Assembly (NCBI RefSeq): GCF_026210795.1
Contig: NC_089436.1
Location: 4,092,001-4,156,000 of the forward strand
DNA length: 64,000 nucleotides
Direction: 5' to 3'
Source: Rhizophagus irregularis
Lineage: Eukaryota; Glomeromycota; Glomeromycetes; Glomerales; Glomeraceae
Below the pieces are notes generated by a model. That model had not been told where the DNA came from and made no database searches. It saw nothing but the letters and a program-made list of their open reading frames with translations. Positions 23,601 to 35,409 of the stretch are shown in pieces. A program made the translations under genes and the position numbers. Numbering within the stretch: the stretch's first letter is position 1; each line of letters opens with the position of its first letter.

Positions 23601-24894
23601 GAAAAAGTGGAAATACAATTATGGATAATTTTATTTTGGAAAAAAAATTAAAATGGATTCCTTATGATAAATTTAGAAATGTTGAGTTTCTTGATAAAGG
23701 AGGATTTGGTACTATATACAAAGCTATTTGGTTTTATGATGATGAAGATAATGAAGTAATTCTTAAATGTTATAATAATTTAAGTGAAAATTTAAATGAA
23801 TTTTTAAATGAAGTATGATGATATATTATCTATTTTTTTTTTAATTTAAATAATAATTTATTTCCATTAATATAATATTATTATTATTTATAGTGGAAAT
23901 ATCATGAAAGTTTTTTAAGTTCATATGATATTATTTATTTTTATGGGTTCACAAAAGATCCAGATACTTTGAAATATATGGCGGTAATGGATTATGCAAA
24001 CAAAGGTAATTTAAGAGGAAACTTAACAAGAATAATCAAAAGTGGTTGGAATCAAAAATTATATATGTTATATGAAATTATTTCTGGGCTTAATGACATA
24101 CATAATCAAAATCTTATTCATTGTGATTTTCATGATGGTAATATTTTAAATCATAATGAGAGTAAAATTTATATTAGTGATTTAGGATTGTGTAAACCTG
24201 TAGAATCATTTTTGAAAAAATATGATATTTGTGGTGTTGTGCCATTTATGGCACCTGAAGTTTTAAGAGGCAAATCTTATACTCCAGCTAGTGATATATA
24301 TAGTTATTCTATGATTATGTGGGAATTTACATCTGGAGTACCACCATTTAATAATAGAGCACATGATTTTCAACTTAGTTTAAGTATTTGTAAAGGTGAA
24401 CGTCCTGAAATTATTGAAAATACCCCACAATGTTATGTAGATTTGATGAAAAAATGTTGGAATGATGATTCATCAAAAAGACCATCATCTAAAGAAGTGT
24501 TGGATATTATTTATAAATGGATTTTTCGTCCGTATAAAGCTAAACTTGAAGATATTAATGAAGAATTAAAATGCAATGTTATGGAATTTATAAATGCACC
24601 AATTGAGCATAACAATAATCTTGCTACTAAATCTCATTCGCAGGCATATTATACAAGTCGCTTACTTGATTTTACTAGTAAACAATTGAATAAAACTCTT
24701 GAAAGTGAAGATTTACAAGCTAGTGTAAAAGTAAATGAAATGCTAGTAAGTGAAGATTTGAATGATTGCATAATTGAAGATATAAAGTCATTAGGTATGT
24801 TATAGTATATAAAAAGAATTAATTTTTCAAATTATTTATGTGAAATTAATTTTATTTATTTAATTATTTAGATATTGAAACAGATGAAAAATAA
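14655..24894 (+). CDS. TKL-type protein kinase 2, 10-kb gene with large micro-exon array
   Basis: Model: exon 14655-14676 (MAFNNDK + G), exon 14760-14879 (acidic Glu/Ser-rich, with repeated EEF-type motifs), about 85 three-nt exons, a 1-nt exon at 23521, kinase exons 23596-23812, 23894-24794 and 24872-24894. The full set gives 1539 nt = 512 residues without a stop. Kinase marks: DKGGFGTIYKAIW, VILK, LIHCDFHDGN, SDLGLC, MAPEVLRG, WEFTSGVPPF. It is a close paralogue of kinase 1, with shared introns and 3' flank. A Met at 23621 could serve as an internal start giving a shorter product if the array is not used. Upstream starts in the same frame as 14655 exist, so the first Met is uncertain. Confidence 0.75.
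14880..23595 (+). repeat. Giant tandem intron/micro-exon array (about 85 three-nt units + 1 one-nt unit)
   Basis: Every unit, averaging about 100 nt, has the order GTAAGTTA-rich donor, AT body (TTTAATTCTATTATTACTTATTT..., ATATAATTTAAACTAACTAA), T-rich or AT-rich tract, AG, three nucleotides, next donor. Candidate exons start ctc 14999, tca 15107, atg 15236, att 15307, ggt 15390, ttg 15486, atc 15580 and end ttt 23241, ctt 23350, ttg 23442, a 23521. Hand tally: ttg 18, atc 13, ggt 12, ggc 11, ttt 8, gga 5, gac 5, agc 3, att 2, others 8. Unit types group by intron end: ...TTTTAG|ttg/ttt, ...AATATAG|ggN/gac/agc, ...TTTAAATAG|atc. Donor variants include GTGAGT, GTAAGC, GTTAGT, GTAAAT and two GC donors (17160, 18065). 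The AG-3-GT spacing held in every unit I inspected. Confidence 0.85.
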
Positions 24895-25383
24895 CTAATT
24901 ATTTGTGTTTTTATAAGAATTTGGTTTTTTTAAGTGATATTTTATGTTATGCAGATAACAGAATTTATTTAAACATTAAGTAAAATAGTTTATAAGATTA
25001 ATTTAAACAATTCCTTTTTTTTATAGCATATCCAAATATTAAATATTTATATTCTCTTTTATTTTACTTAGAATTATTTAAACACTAAGACTAGGGTAGC
25101 AACCAGCAAGTTTCTTAGTTTGTAATTTAAATAAATTTCAGTTATTAAATATAAATTATCAAAATAATAATATAAACATAGTATAAACCATTTCCAATGC
25201 ATAAAATTAAAAATAAATAATACAAAATTTTTCTATACTCATTTCAATGGCTAATTGAATTTAATTTATATTGTTGACTTTTATAGGATTATTTTAATGT
25301 TCAAAGAGGTGAATCCACCTGGGGTGATTTTTACTGTATCATATAATTTATAAATAATTACTAGGAAACGGGAACCGTTGTAA

Positions 25384-25483
25384 GTCCGGAGCGAAAAACT
25401 TAAAATTTGCGATTTCATTGGGTGACGATCACATGGCGGGCAGAGAAATTCACATGATCGATTTTTTTTTAGACGCTCCGGAC
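25384..25483. repeat. 100-bp inverted-repeat element
   Basis: GTCCGGAGCG at 25384-25393 is matched by CGCTCCGGAC at 25474-25483, a perfect 10-bp terminal inverted repeat around a more GC-rich 80-bp interior. Possibly a very short MITE; no clear target duplication. Confidence 0.5.
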
Positions 25484-25894
25484 AATTATATTAAAATTTA
25501 AATTTTTTCATTTTTGAAAAAAAGTAAAAAAAAAACCAAAATATTAATTTTTAACATGGTATTGTATATTAATTAAAAATATAATAAAAGTACAATATAA
25601 CTGAACAAAATTGTTGTTTCTTAATTTTGTAGGAATTTCCAGCTAGTAGTTAAGGAAAGGGAATCTATTTTTTTTATTTTTAATTTAAGAAATTAACTAA
25701 CATTTCTTTTCATTATTATTATTTTTTTGTAGGGCTTCACCCTTTTTGTATACAGCTTTGATTCTTTAAAGATATTAAAAAAATGGTGGTAATATTATTA
25801 CATCTATTTCAAGTTGCTATATTCTAATCTTTGTGACCAATATATTGATCTTCTTTCTATAATGCTTTGGAATATGATGGTATGGAATTTTTTA

Positions 25895-26260
25895 CATCCT
25901 AGCGAATGGTACTTTTCATTTATAGGACTCTCCTTTTATCTTTTTAGGCAAAATTTTAATTCTTTGGAATATTGACTGGTAGAACGATATGAAAATTTCT
26001 TTTTTTGCTTTTTTTTAGATCTAGCAAGCAGTACTTTCCTAGAGTGTATTTTATGGGAGTATTTGAAACAATATTAATAGGTAAAATTTTGATTTATTGA
26101 AATTTGAAATTAGTAACTTTTTTTCATTTTGTTTTTTAGATTCTAGCGAACGTTACTTTCCTAAAGGTGATATTTACATTCTTGAAACATTATCAATAAT
26201 ACTTGCTTTTTATTTTTTATATAAAATTTACGTCCATCAGTTTGTGATATTGGCAAATAG
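25895..26260. repeat. Decayed tandem repeat, ~115-bp period, three copies
   Basis: Three related blocks around CTAGCGAATGGTACTTT (25901), CTAGCAAGCAGTACTTT (26022) and CTAGCGAACGTTACTTT (26142), the last two preceded by TTTTTTAGAT. In one frame the third block reads DSSERYFPKG, so they might be remnants of duplicated short exons, but no gene model can be built. Confidence 0.4.
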
Positions 26261-26280
26261 AATGATTAAAATAATAATAA

Positions 26281-26425
26281 TACCTAACCCTAACTCTAAC
26301 TCTAACCCATAACTCTAAACCAATCCTAATACTACGTTAAATTATTTGATTAATAAATTTATTATAGTACCTAAAAAAATTATCTCTAAATCTAACCCAA
26401 CTAACTCTAACAAACTAACAGTAAT
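26281..26425. repeat. Degenerate interstitial telomere-like repeats
   Basis: CCTAACCCTAACTCTAAC and related CTCTAACCC words occur at 26282-26324, with a second cluster at 26385-26412. They resemble the fungal telomere repeat TTAGGG on the C-rich strand, mixed with CTCTAA variants. They lie between a kinase gene and a BTB gene, so they are internal to the sequence as given. Confidence 0.5.
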
Positions 26426-26777
26426 ACTTCTAAAGTTAATAATTAATGTTGGAACAAAATAAAACCACGATGTCAGCCACCAATTCTGAAGAGACTTTAG
26501 GATTACCTTCGTTCATAATAAATATTGTCACTTAAGGATAAAGGGGTAGAAACAAATGAAAGTAAGTTTGATAGTTAAAGAAAACAGTAAAATGGTAAAG
26601 AAAAAATTTAAATGATAAAAAAAGATAAAAAAAAAGCATAGGAAAATTTGTTAAGGATAATCAATAATGATAAATTCCAATATTTCGCTTTTGTTTAAAG
26701 AATACGTCACTAATTTACGAAAAAAGAATGAAAAAATTAATGAACAATAACATGATAATCTAATATAAAGCTACTAA

Positions 26778-28265
26778 TTATCTTTTTTTAATTTGAATAA
26801 TTTGGAATACTTCATAATCTTCTATAGAAAATGGATCCGTGGTTTCTCTTATACTTTTTTCATAATATTTCTTTTTACACCAATTCTTATTGTAGTTCAC
26901 AGATTCACTAGAAGCACATATAATAATGTCACTGCCAAAATATGGACCACTTATATTACTACACAATATTGCACATTCTGAATTTTTTACGTTACTAATA
27001 ATAGCATCTTTAATATTCTTATTTTTAAAAGAAAAAATAAAACTTTTTTTAGTTCCAGCCATGAAAGTATGAGATTCCCATGTTAAAGGATTATATCCAC
27101 CAACAATTTCTTCTGTTCCTTTTATTTTAATAAAAGTAACAGTATTATGTTTGCCATCACATAATTCATGAAACTTTTTAGGAGTAAATCCATCTCGACT
27201 TCCTCTTAATAATAATTCAAATTTATATTCAAATTTTTTGTTAACTGTTTTGTTAATCCGATTTAAAATGGTTGAAACAATACTAGAATTAACGATCTGT
27301 GAATCGATAATTTGAGCGGTACTTTCAAGCGAAACTATTTTTCTAGGACGGAAAATGTTATGAATTGATACACTATTAGGATCTAAATAAGAATTCAATA
27401 ATTCTTCATAGAATTGATTATTTAAGAGTTTTTGATACGGTCGTACTTTATATAAAAATTCTTTAGATGATAAACAAAAAAATCTAACTAAAGGTATACA
27501 ATTTTGTAAAGTAATTTTCATTTTATTGAAATCATCATCCGTCCAAGTACTAGGATCTGGAATTAGAGTTGGATTTTGTGCAAGACCCCATTTTAAAACA
27601 TGTTCCCATACTTCAACCTCATTCATTTGTAAATCATCACTCTTAATAAGTGAAATTAAAGAGCTTTCAGAAAGTGAAGTAAAATCAAATGATTTGAATA
27701 TTTTTTCAGGCGATTGAACCATTAAATTTGTACAAAATTCTTGAAGTTCTAATAAATTATTAGATTGTGAACTTATTTGTTGAGTAAATTCAAAATGTTG
27801 TTCCATCCACTCTGATTTACTTTCGATCAAATATTTTTGTAAATAATTAATTAGTTCTTGAAGACAAAGTATATCTGCAGCTGCCAAAATCTTAAGGAAG
27901 TCTAAAGTATCTTGACCGTTTAACGAAAGAATACCACCATAAATATATCTAAAATAAAACAAATAATTAATAAATATTGGAAATTAAATTAAAGAATATA
28001 TTGAATTTATAACTTACTCTAAAACAAACTGAAATATTTCTGGTGATATATTTGGTAATTTAATATGAAATAAAAAGTTGTCATTATTCTTTTTATTCAA
28101 ATTTCGTCGAAAGTATGGAGAACGGTAACACAAAATGTTCATGTGAGCACGAAATATTTTTACGTCTGGATCTTCACCAACTTCAATTGTAACATCATAA
28201 TATTCACTATCCTTTAATAATTCAATATAATTTTGACTTAATTTTGAAAAAAATTGGGTAGACAT
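26778..28265 (-). CDS. BTB-BACK-TLDc domain protein 1
   Basis: Two exons, complement(26778-27948 and 28018-28265), with a 69-nt GT-AG intron splitting the codon after VL. The product is 472 residues. BTB/POZ lies at about residues 22-115 (YYDVTIEVGEDPDVKIFRAHMNILCYRSPYF), a BACK-like helical region at about 130-235 (DDLQMNEVEVWEHVLKWGLAQNP), and TLDc at about 315-470 (FELLLRGSRDGF, GGYNPLTW, EDYEVFQI). BTB proteins often act as dimerising Cul3 substrate adaptors; TLDc is linked to oxidative-stress tolerance and V-ATPase binding in other eukaryotes. For this family in fungi the function is inferred only. It is the intact member closest to copy 2 at 48718. Confidence 0.9.
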
Positions 28266-28334
28266 TTTATTCTTAAAAAAAAAATGAAAAATAAGGTTTA
28301 TGGTAATTGTTTCGGATGTGTCCAAATTTATACA

Positions 28335-28405
28335 GTGCATTACGCCACATGCATACATTAATGACGTTACACGGTTATAACAATCAGCTGGTCAGCTGGT
28401 TGATC
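28335..28405 (-). promoter_or_regulatory. Conserved upstream block of BTB-TLDc gene 1
   Basis: TTACGCCACATGCAT (28340-28354), TGACGT (28362-28367) and ATCAGCTGGTCAGCTGG (about 28383-28399) recur in the same order upstream of BTB-TLDc gene 2 (50271-50350). Conservation in a fast-decaying background suggests promoter elements, the TGACGT being CRE-like. Duplication age alone could also explain it. Confidence 0.4.
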
Positions 28406-28441
28406 CTGAAAAAAATAAAGTTGATCACGTAACATAACCAC

Positions 28442-31327
28442 CCTAGCGTCGCCTAGAAAAAATGGTAGCCGGATAGGTTTTCCGGGTTACACATGATTCG
28501 GAAAATGATTTCCGGTTAGCTTGTTAATTTTTATAATAACGTAGTAGCAAAAAAACTTTGATAAATAACTGAATAAATAAATATAGTAAATATTTAGAGT
28601 TTATTAAGAAAATTGCTGAAATTTTGTTTATTGCTATTATTTATTTTATTTATTCCCAATACATTGTATTTTTGTTAAAGTTTTTCCATGTTTTTGGCAT
28701 TGTTCGACGGTTTTCTAGTGCTTTAATATCATTATTCATCTTTTCCAACAATCTGAAATTCTTGCGAACATTTTTTAACCATAGATGCCGTTTTGGTTTG
28801 TTATATGATTCTTTTAACAATTCTTTAGCCTAAAAAATTTATTTTGACGTTAGTAAAGGTTAAAAATGCATCTGTATATGAAATTTATATTTACCTTATC
28901 TAATACTTCGCATAAATAAGCAAAATCAGTTTCATATGTTTGTTGTTCTTCATTATCACTTTCGATAATATAATCATCTTCATTCTCAGTAATCGAATTT
29001 TGGATCAATAAAATATTTGAAACTTTATAATTTTGAGGAGCTTCCATACCAAATACATTTACCAGTTCACCTTCATAGGATGAAATTAATGGATAATTTC
29101 CATTTCTTTGCACCTTTAATTAGAGACACTATTAAATAAAATAATAAATACAAATATCAAAAACAAATTGTCACTTACTTTTTTGAAGAATATTGCATCA
29201 ACTTTTTGAACAGAATTAACTAGATGTTTACACAAAAAAAAACGGCTTTGAATGTATGCAGGACATGCACATATCCATTTTGTTGAATCTGTAAAATATT
29301 TGCCATTTAATTGTGTGGTTTTTTTTTCATGTTGCTTCCATTCTTTTTTAAACTCTTTCCGCCATGGTACTGAATAGCGACCTTGTTGAAGTAATTGAAT
29401 TCGATATAATTGTTGGCTGATTACTTTTTTAACAAGAATAAAACATAAATGATCAACTCTGGGCTTGTGAAATTTGTATAAGTGATCATGTTTAATATGT
29501 CGCCAATGTGACTCAACAATCATTGTAGTTTTAATATGGCTAATGTTTTTATTAGCCGCTCTTGCCCATAAATTCCACTTTTCTTTTGAATACCATTCTC
29601 TCCACAAGTAAACCCATAATTGAAGTAATTCATTTTCTTTACAAAATTCTATCATTTCTTTAACACACTCTTTCCAAATTTCGTCTGCATTTGTAATAAA
29701 GGTGCCATCATGTTTCGGTAACAACATATGACGATTTGAATGATTTTCAACGATGCTAATTACAGTTTTTCGTAACTTTAAAGGGCAAAATACCAAATTT
29801 GAATTATTAATAATTCCCCAACTAGGATCAATTGATGAACATTCTTCATGTGCAACTTTTGGATTATAAGAATAATATGTACCAATTTTATTAGATGATA
29901 AACGTTGCTTAATAGCCCGTCTTAAATGCCAAACACATAATTGTAAACGTGCTTCAGGCCATACTGTTTGTGCTGCATTGATTTCTGAGAAATCTTTATC
30001 AGTTAAAATAAAAGGAAAGTTTCTCAGGTTTCGTTCTTTTAAAGCTTGCATCCACTGAGTAAGAATCCCTGTTATATTTCGATTTTTTCCAACTGAAATT
30101 ATAAGATAGCTAAGAGGAAATCCAGTACCATCTATAACACCCATAATAGCATATAATTCCCATGCCAAATTATTGGTACCATAAGTTGCATCGATTTCAA
30201 TTGCTTCAAATTATAGTAAATCAATTTGTAAAACAATTCTGTTAAAAATCCAAGAGCGGGCGCAGAAGTATTAAGATTATTTACTATAATTTCTTGGTTA
30301 AACTCTTCTAGCAAACATTTTGCTGATAATAAAGAATTGGTGTCACGGCAGTATGCCTTACGAGATTGAATAGACCACCAATAATAGGTCTGTTGAACTG
30401 TTATGTTTTCATGTCCAATAATTTGATTTTCTCGAATTTGGCGCCAAATTTCTGAAACAGGACAATTAAGATTATCCTGGATAAATCTTTTAATTTCATA
30501 CGTAGTATTAACATGCCTTGGTCGTGGATGTAACATTTTATGAGAATATTTAACTTTGATTAAGTCCAGTTTTGATAAGATCTCTATATTTATTGTTCCC
30601 TCACAATGGTACTGTTCTAAATAGGTAGATGTGTCTCTTTGTTTATCTAATATAGGATGCTTTACTTGCCATTTTCCAAGCTCAATTCGACAATTGCAAT
30701 AATATAATATATGAAGAGAGTCTTTTTTTTGATTTTTATTCCGATAAACCCATGAATAGCCATCACCTTCCGAAATAAGTGTTATTACATGATTGCTAAC
30801 TTCAATTTCAAGGTTTTCTTTATTTGACTCATCTTTTTCTGAAATAAAGTCAAGAAAAGATGATAATTCAATATCAAGATCAAGGTTTAACTCCACATTT
30901 TCACCTTCATAAAGTTCATTAGTATCATTTAGAGAAATTAAATGGTTGTATATAGTTTCAGTAATATCTGAATAATTAATTATTGCGTCAGATTGTTCAG
31001 CACTTTTTTTTAAACGAGCAATTTTAAGTTTATCTCGGCAGTGCAAACATTTTTTTAAAGCAACACCTTTATCATTTAGAAAATTTTCATTGCTTTGACG
31101 AACATGACATCCTTTACAAGTTCTATTTTCTTGGTTTGACATTAGTGAAATTAGAAAAATAAGAAAAGGGTTTATAGTGACGTGTCTGACGAGATATTGA
31201 TGAAAAAGTAAAAAGGTAAAAAATTGATTTATAATCAATTTGTAATTAATGTAACCGGAAATCAGTTTCCGAATCACGTGTAACCAGCAAACCTATCCGG
31301 CTACCATTTTTTCTAGGTGACGCTAGG
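28442..31327 (-). mobile_element. MULE-like DNA transposon with 76-bp TIRs
   Basis: The left end (28442-28518) and right end (31252-31327) are inverted copies over about 76 bp with few differences. They start CCTAGCGTC and share TAGAAAAAATGGTAGCCGG. Long TIRs and the transposase type fit the Mutator superfamily. I could not find a convincing 8-10-bp target duplication beside the ends. The element is 2.9 kb, holds one transposase gene, and is the best-preserved transposon in the window. Confidence 0.85.
28650..31142 (-). pseudogene. MULE transposase (zinc-binding N-terminus, DDE core, SWIM finger), one frameshift
   Basis: Exons complement(28650-28829, 28895-29113, 29179-31142). The N-terminus has paired CxxC sites (CKGC...CLHC). 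The DDE core includes IDATYGTNNLAWE (first Asp), LTDKDFSEINAAQTVWP (second Asp) and the CVWHLRRA helix. A SWIM motif follows (CACPAYIQSRFFLCKH). The last exon ends NKNTMYWE. A single missing base near 30207-30212, between KLIYYN and the IEIDATYG core, splits the frame; apart from it all exon phases fit (2363 nt, one short of 788 codons). It could be a very recent mutation or a sequencing error. The start at 31142 was chosen because it sits just before the zinc site. Confidence 0.85.
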
Positions 31328-33539
31328 TAAGTTGGACGATCCTGTAGATCGGCGAGGTTTTATTAATAATGTTTCACATCAATTACATTAATTAATAAAA
31401 ATAGTACGCAATTTCAATTTTTTCTATACTGAAATTTAGAAGGAATAATTTTTAAATATAATGTTGGACTTACAAATTTTATTCCATCACACTTTGATAC
31501 TACCGCAATATTAGTAATGATTATGGCAAGCCGAGTTGGACAAAATTATCAGACATTGCGTGATAAAATATCAAGCATGGCTAGACAAAATGTCACTCCG
31601 TGTCTGACATTTTACCTGTTTATGCTTGATTTTCATCTGTCCCGTGCTTGATATTTATCTGATATTTTTATCTGTTCATGCTTGATGTTTATCTATCACG
31701 TGCTTGATATTTTTATCTGTTCATGCTTGATGTTTATCTGTACATGCTTGATGTTTTATCTATACGTGCTTGATGTTTTATCTGTACGTGTTTGATGTTT
31801 ATCTGTACATGCTTGATATTTATCTGTATGTGCTTGATGGTTTTATCTGTACGTGCTTGATGGTTTTATCCGACCATGCTTGACATTTTTATCCGTCCAT
31901 GCTTTATGTTTTTATCCATCTGTGCTTGATATTTTTGTCCGTCTGTGCTTGATGTTTTTGTCCAACTGTGTTTGATTTAATCCAACTATGCTCGATAATT
32001 TTATCTTTGTCAAAAATTAGTTTCTTTGTCAGCACAGGGTTGATATATTGTTGGTCACATGTTTTAAGTTTAGCGTAGTTTTAAAAAATTTTTTTTTTTT
32101 ATTGGCTTTTTTTTATAAACAAATTTTGTAGAGAATTTTATTTTTAATATAGGCAAAGGCTTAGTTTGATAGAATTTCTTTGGGAATTTTTTTAATAAGA
32201 TTTTTTTGATAAAAAATTTCGTTAGAAAATTTTTTTCATTGATAGGAACATTTCTGAGTTTTTTTTTTTGATGATAATTTCGTTAAAAATTTTTATTTGA
32301 TAGAAATTTTATTGGAGAATTTTTTTTTGATAAGATTTTTTTTTGACATATACTTAACAATTTTTTGTGACAGGAGAAATTTTTTTTTTTTGCAGAAAAT
32401 TATTTGAAGAATTTTTTTAATAGGGAAGATTTTTTTTTTGATAGATAATTTCGTTACTAGAAAATTTTTTTAACAAGTGAGATTTTTTTTTGATAGAGAA
32501 TTTTGTTAAGAATTTTTTTTTTAATAGGTAAGATTTTTTTTTTTTGATAGATCATTTCGTTAATAATTTTTTTAACAGGAGAGATTTTTTTTTTTGATAG
32601 ATCATTTCGTTAATAATTTTTTTAACAGGAGAGATTTTTTTTTTTTGATAGATCATTTCGTTAATAATTTTTTTAACAGGAGATTTTTTTTTTGATAGAA
32701 AATTTCGGTAAAGAATTTTTTTTTTAATAGGGAAAATGTATTTTTTGATGGAAGATTTTCGTTAGAAATTTTTCTTAATCAGGGATATTTTTTTTTGATT
32801 GAGAATTTCATTAGAGAATTGTTGGTTGAAAAGTTTTTTTATTTTTTTGATGGAGAATTTTGTTAGAAGTCTCAATAGAAAATTTTATTGAAAATAGTTT
32901 TTTTTTAATAAGGGTATCGAGAATTTTGGCTTGAAATTTTTTTTTTTTAATAAAGAATTTCATTAGAGATCTTTTTTTATAAAATTAAAAAAAATACTAA
33001 ATTACATTAATAAGATTAAGATAAAATTAAAAAAAACTATGATAGAATCCTAAGTAGCATAAGTAGCATAGTAAATTAAGCAAATTTTATATACTAGTAA
33101 AGCTCCGCATGAGCCAACATAAATTAAGAAGTTAACTTTAAGAAAAGTATATAGCAGAAATTTGTTTGCAGTGTTTCTTCTTTTTATCATTAATTAGCAT
33201 AAAAACATTTTTGAAAATCTACTATTTTAAATACTTTTAATATATATAAATAAAAATTGGGATTGCTAAATGTCGCCTGGGCGATCATCGCCTGGGGTTT
33301 TTTTTTCAAATATGTATCTAATTTTTGATCGGTTATTATTAAAAAGATATTTTTTAAAAAAATTTTTTTGCAAACATATTTATTCAAAATAACCTTATTT
33401 AATGAAATTTTATTTACAAAATTAAAATTTAAGTCACATTTACGATTTTAAAGAATAAAATCACCATATTTATTTTTATTGAAATGTACAAATAAAAGAA
33501 ACAATAACAATAAATAAAAAAGATAAGTAAATTACAATG

Positions 33540-34105
33540 ATCAAGGAAAAAAAAATATAATAACAATGGAGTAATGGAAAGTAATAGAAGATGAAAGGGA
33601 GTAAAAAAGAGTATTGAGAAGTGATAGGAACCAAAAGGAGAAATAGGACATGATGAGAGATGAAAAGGAGTGATGGAAGACGAAAAGAAGTGATGGGTGA
33701 CAAAGAGGAGTGATGGGAGATAAAAAAAAAGAAGTGATGGGAAGATTAAGAGGAGTGATGGGAGATAAAAAGGAGTGATGGGAGATGAAAAGAAGTGATG
33801 AGAAGATTAAGAGGAGTGATGAGTGACGAAAAGAAATGATGGGAAGATTAAGAGGAGTGATGGGAGACGAAAAGGAGTGATAGGAGACGAAAAGAAGTGA
33901 TGAGAAGATTAAGAGAAGTGATAGGAGACGAAAGGGAGCGATGGGAGACGAAAAAGAGTGATGGGAGACGAAAAGGAGTGATAGGAGACGAAGAGGAGTG
34001 ATGGGAGACGAAAAGGAATGATAGGAGACGAAAAGGAATGATGGGAGACGAAAAGGAGCGATGGAAGATTAAAAGAAGTGATGGGAAGATGAAGAGGAGT
34101 AAAAA
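33540..34105. repeat. 20-bp minisatellite in the fold-back loop
   Basis: Tandem units of GGAGTGATGGGAGACGAAAA, with variants such as GAAGTGATGAGAAGATTAAG, run from about 33660 to 34105 with a degraded start near 33540. Purine-rich on the plus strand. The unit length is not a multiple of three and the frames do not look coding. Confidence 0.8.
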
Positions 34106-35409
34106 TTTATTAAAATTGTAAAATTTAATAAAAAATTTTCCAATCAATTTTCAATCAATTTTTTATAAAAAAAAAGATCTCTAATGAAATTCTTTATTAG
34201 AAAAAAAAAATTTCAAGCCAAAATTCTCGATACCTTTATTAAAAAAAAACTATTTTCAATAAAATTTTCTATTGAGACTTCTAACAAAATTCTCCATCAA
34301 AAAAATAAAAAGGCTTTTCAACCAACAATTCTCTAATTAAATTCTCAATCAAAAAAAATATCCCTGATTAAGAAAAATTTCTAACGAAAATCTTCCATCA
34401 AAAAATACATTTTCCCTATTAAAAAAAAAATTCTTTACCGAAATTTTCTATCAAAAAAAAAAAATCTCCTGTTAAAAAAATTATTAACGAAATGATCCTA
34501 TCAAAAAAAAAAAAATCTTACCTATTAAAAAAAAAATTCTATGATGAAATTTCTATCAAAAAAAAAAAATTCTCTAATAAAATTTTCTGTCAAAAATACT
34601 ATTAAAAAAAATTCCCAAAAGAATTCTTTATCAAGGAAAACTCCCTCCTATTAAAAAAAATTCCCAAAAGAATTCTTTATCAAGGAAAACTCCCTCCTAT
34701 TAAAAAAAAATTCTTAACGAAATTCTCTATCAAAAAAAAATCTCACTTGTTAAAAAAATTTTCTAGTAACGAAATTATCTATCAAAAAAAAAATCTTCCC
34801 TATTAAAAAAAATTCTTCAAATAATTTTCTACAAAAAAAAAAATTCTCAATTAATTCTCTATCAAAAAAAAAAAATCTCTCCTGTAAAAAAAAAATTGTT
34901 CCAACAAATTAAGTATATGTCAAAAAAAAAATCTTATTAAAAAAAATTCTCCGAAATTATCATCAAAAAAAAAAACTCAGAAATGTCCCTATCAATGAAA
35001 AAAAATTTTCTAACGAAATTTTTTATCAAAAAAAATCTTATTAAAAAATTCCCAAAGAAATTCTACCAAACAAAGCCTTTGCCTATATTAAAAATAAAAA
35101 TTCTCTACAAAATTTGTTTATAAAAAAAAGCCAATAAAAAAAAAAATTTTTTTTAAAACTACGCTAAACTTAAAAACATGTGACCGACAATATATCAACC
35201 CTGTGCTGACAAAGAAACTAATTTTTGACAAAGATAAAATTATCGAACATAGTTGGATTAAATCAAACACAGTTGGACAAAAACATCAAGCACAGACAGA
35301 CAAAAATATCAAGCACAGATGGATAAAAACATAAAGCACGGACAGATAAAAATGTCAAGCATGGTTAGATAAAACTATCAAGCACGTACAGATAAAACCA
35401 TCAAGCATA

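Larger units (their letters stand above)
24895..26777. other. Non-coding stretch after kinase 2
   Basis: This holds the duplicated kinase 3' flank (25071-25137), a small inverted-repeat element, a decayed tandem repeat and telomere-like sequence, each listed separately. I see no gene. Confidence 0.5.

Noticed and set aside
28430-31340. Target-site duplication for the MULE
   Set aside because: I compared the flanks at several offsets and saw no convincing 8-10-bp match, so none is claimed.
33848-34147. Minus-strand open frame over the minisatellite
   Set aside because: It is a by-product of the 20-bp repeat; composition and frame change with every unit.
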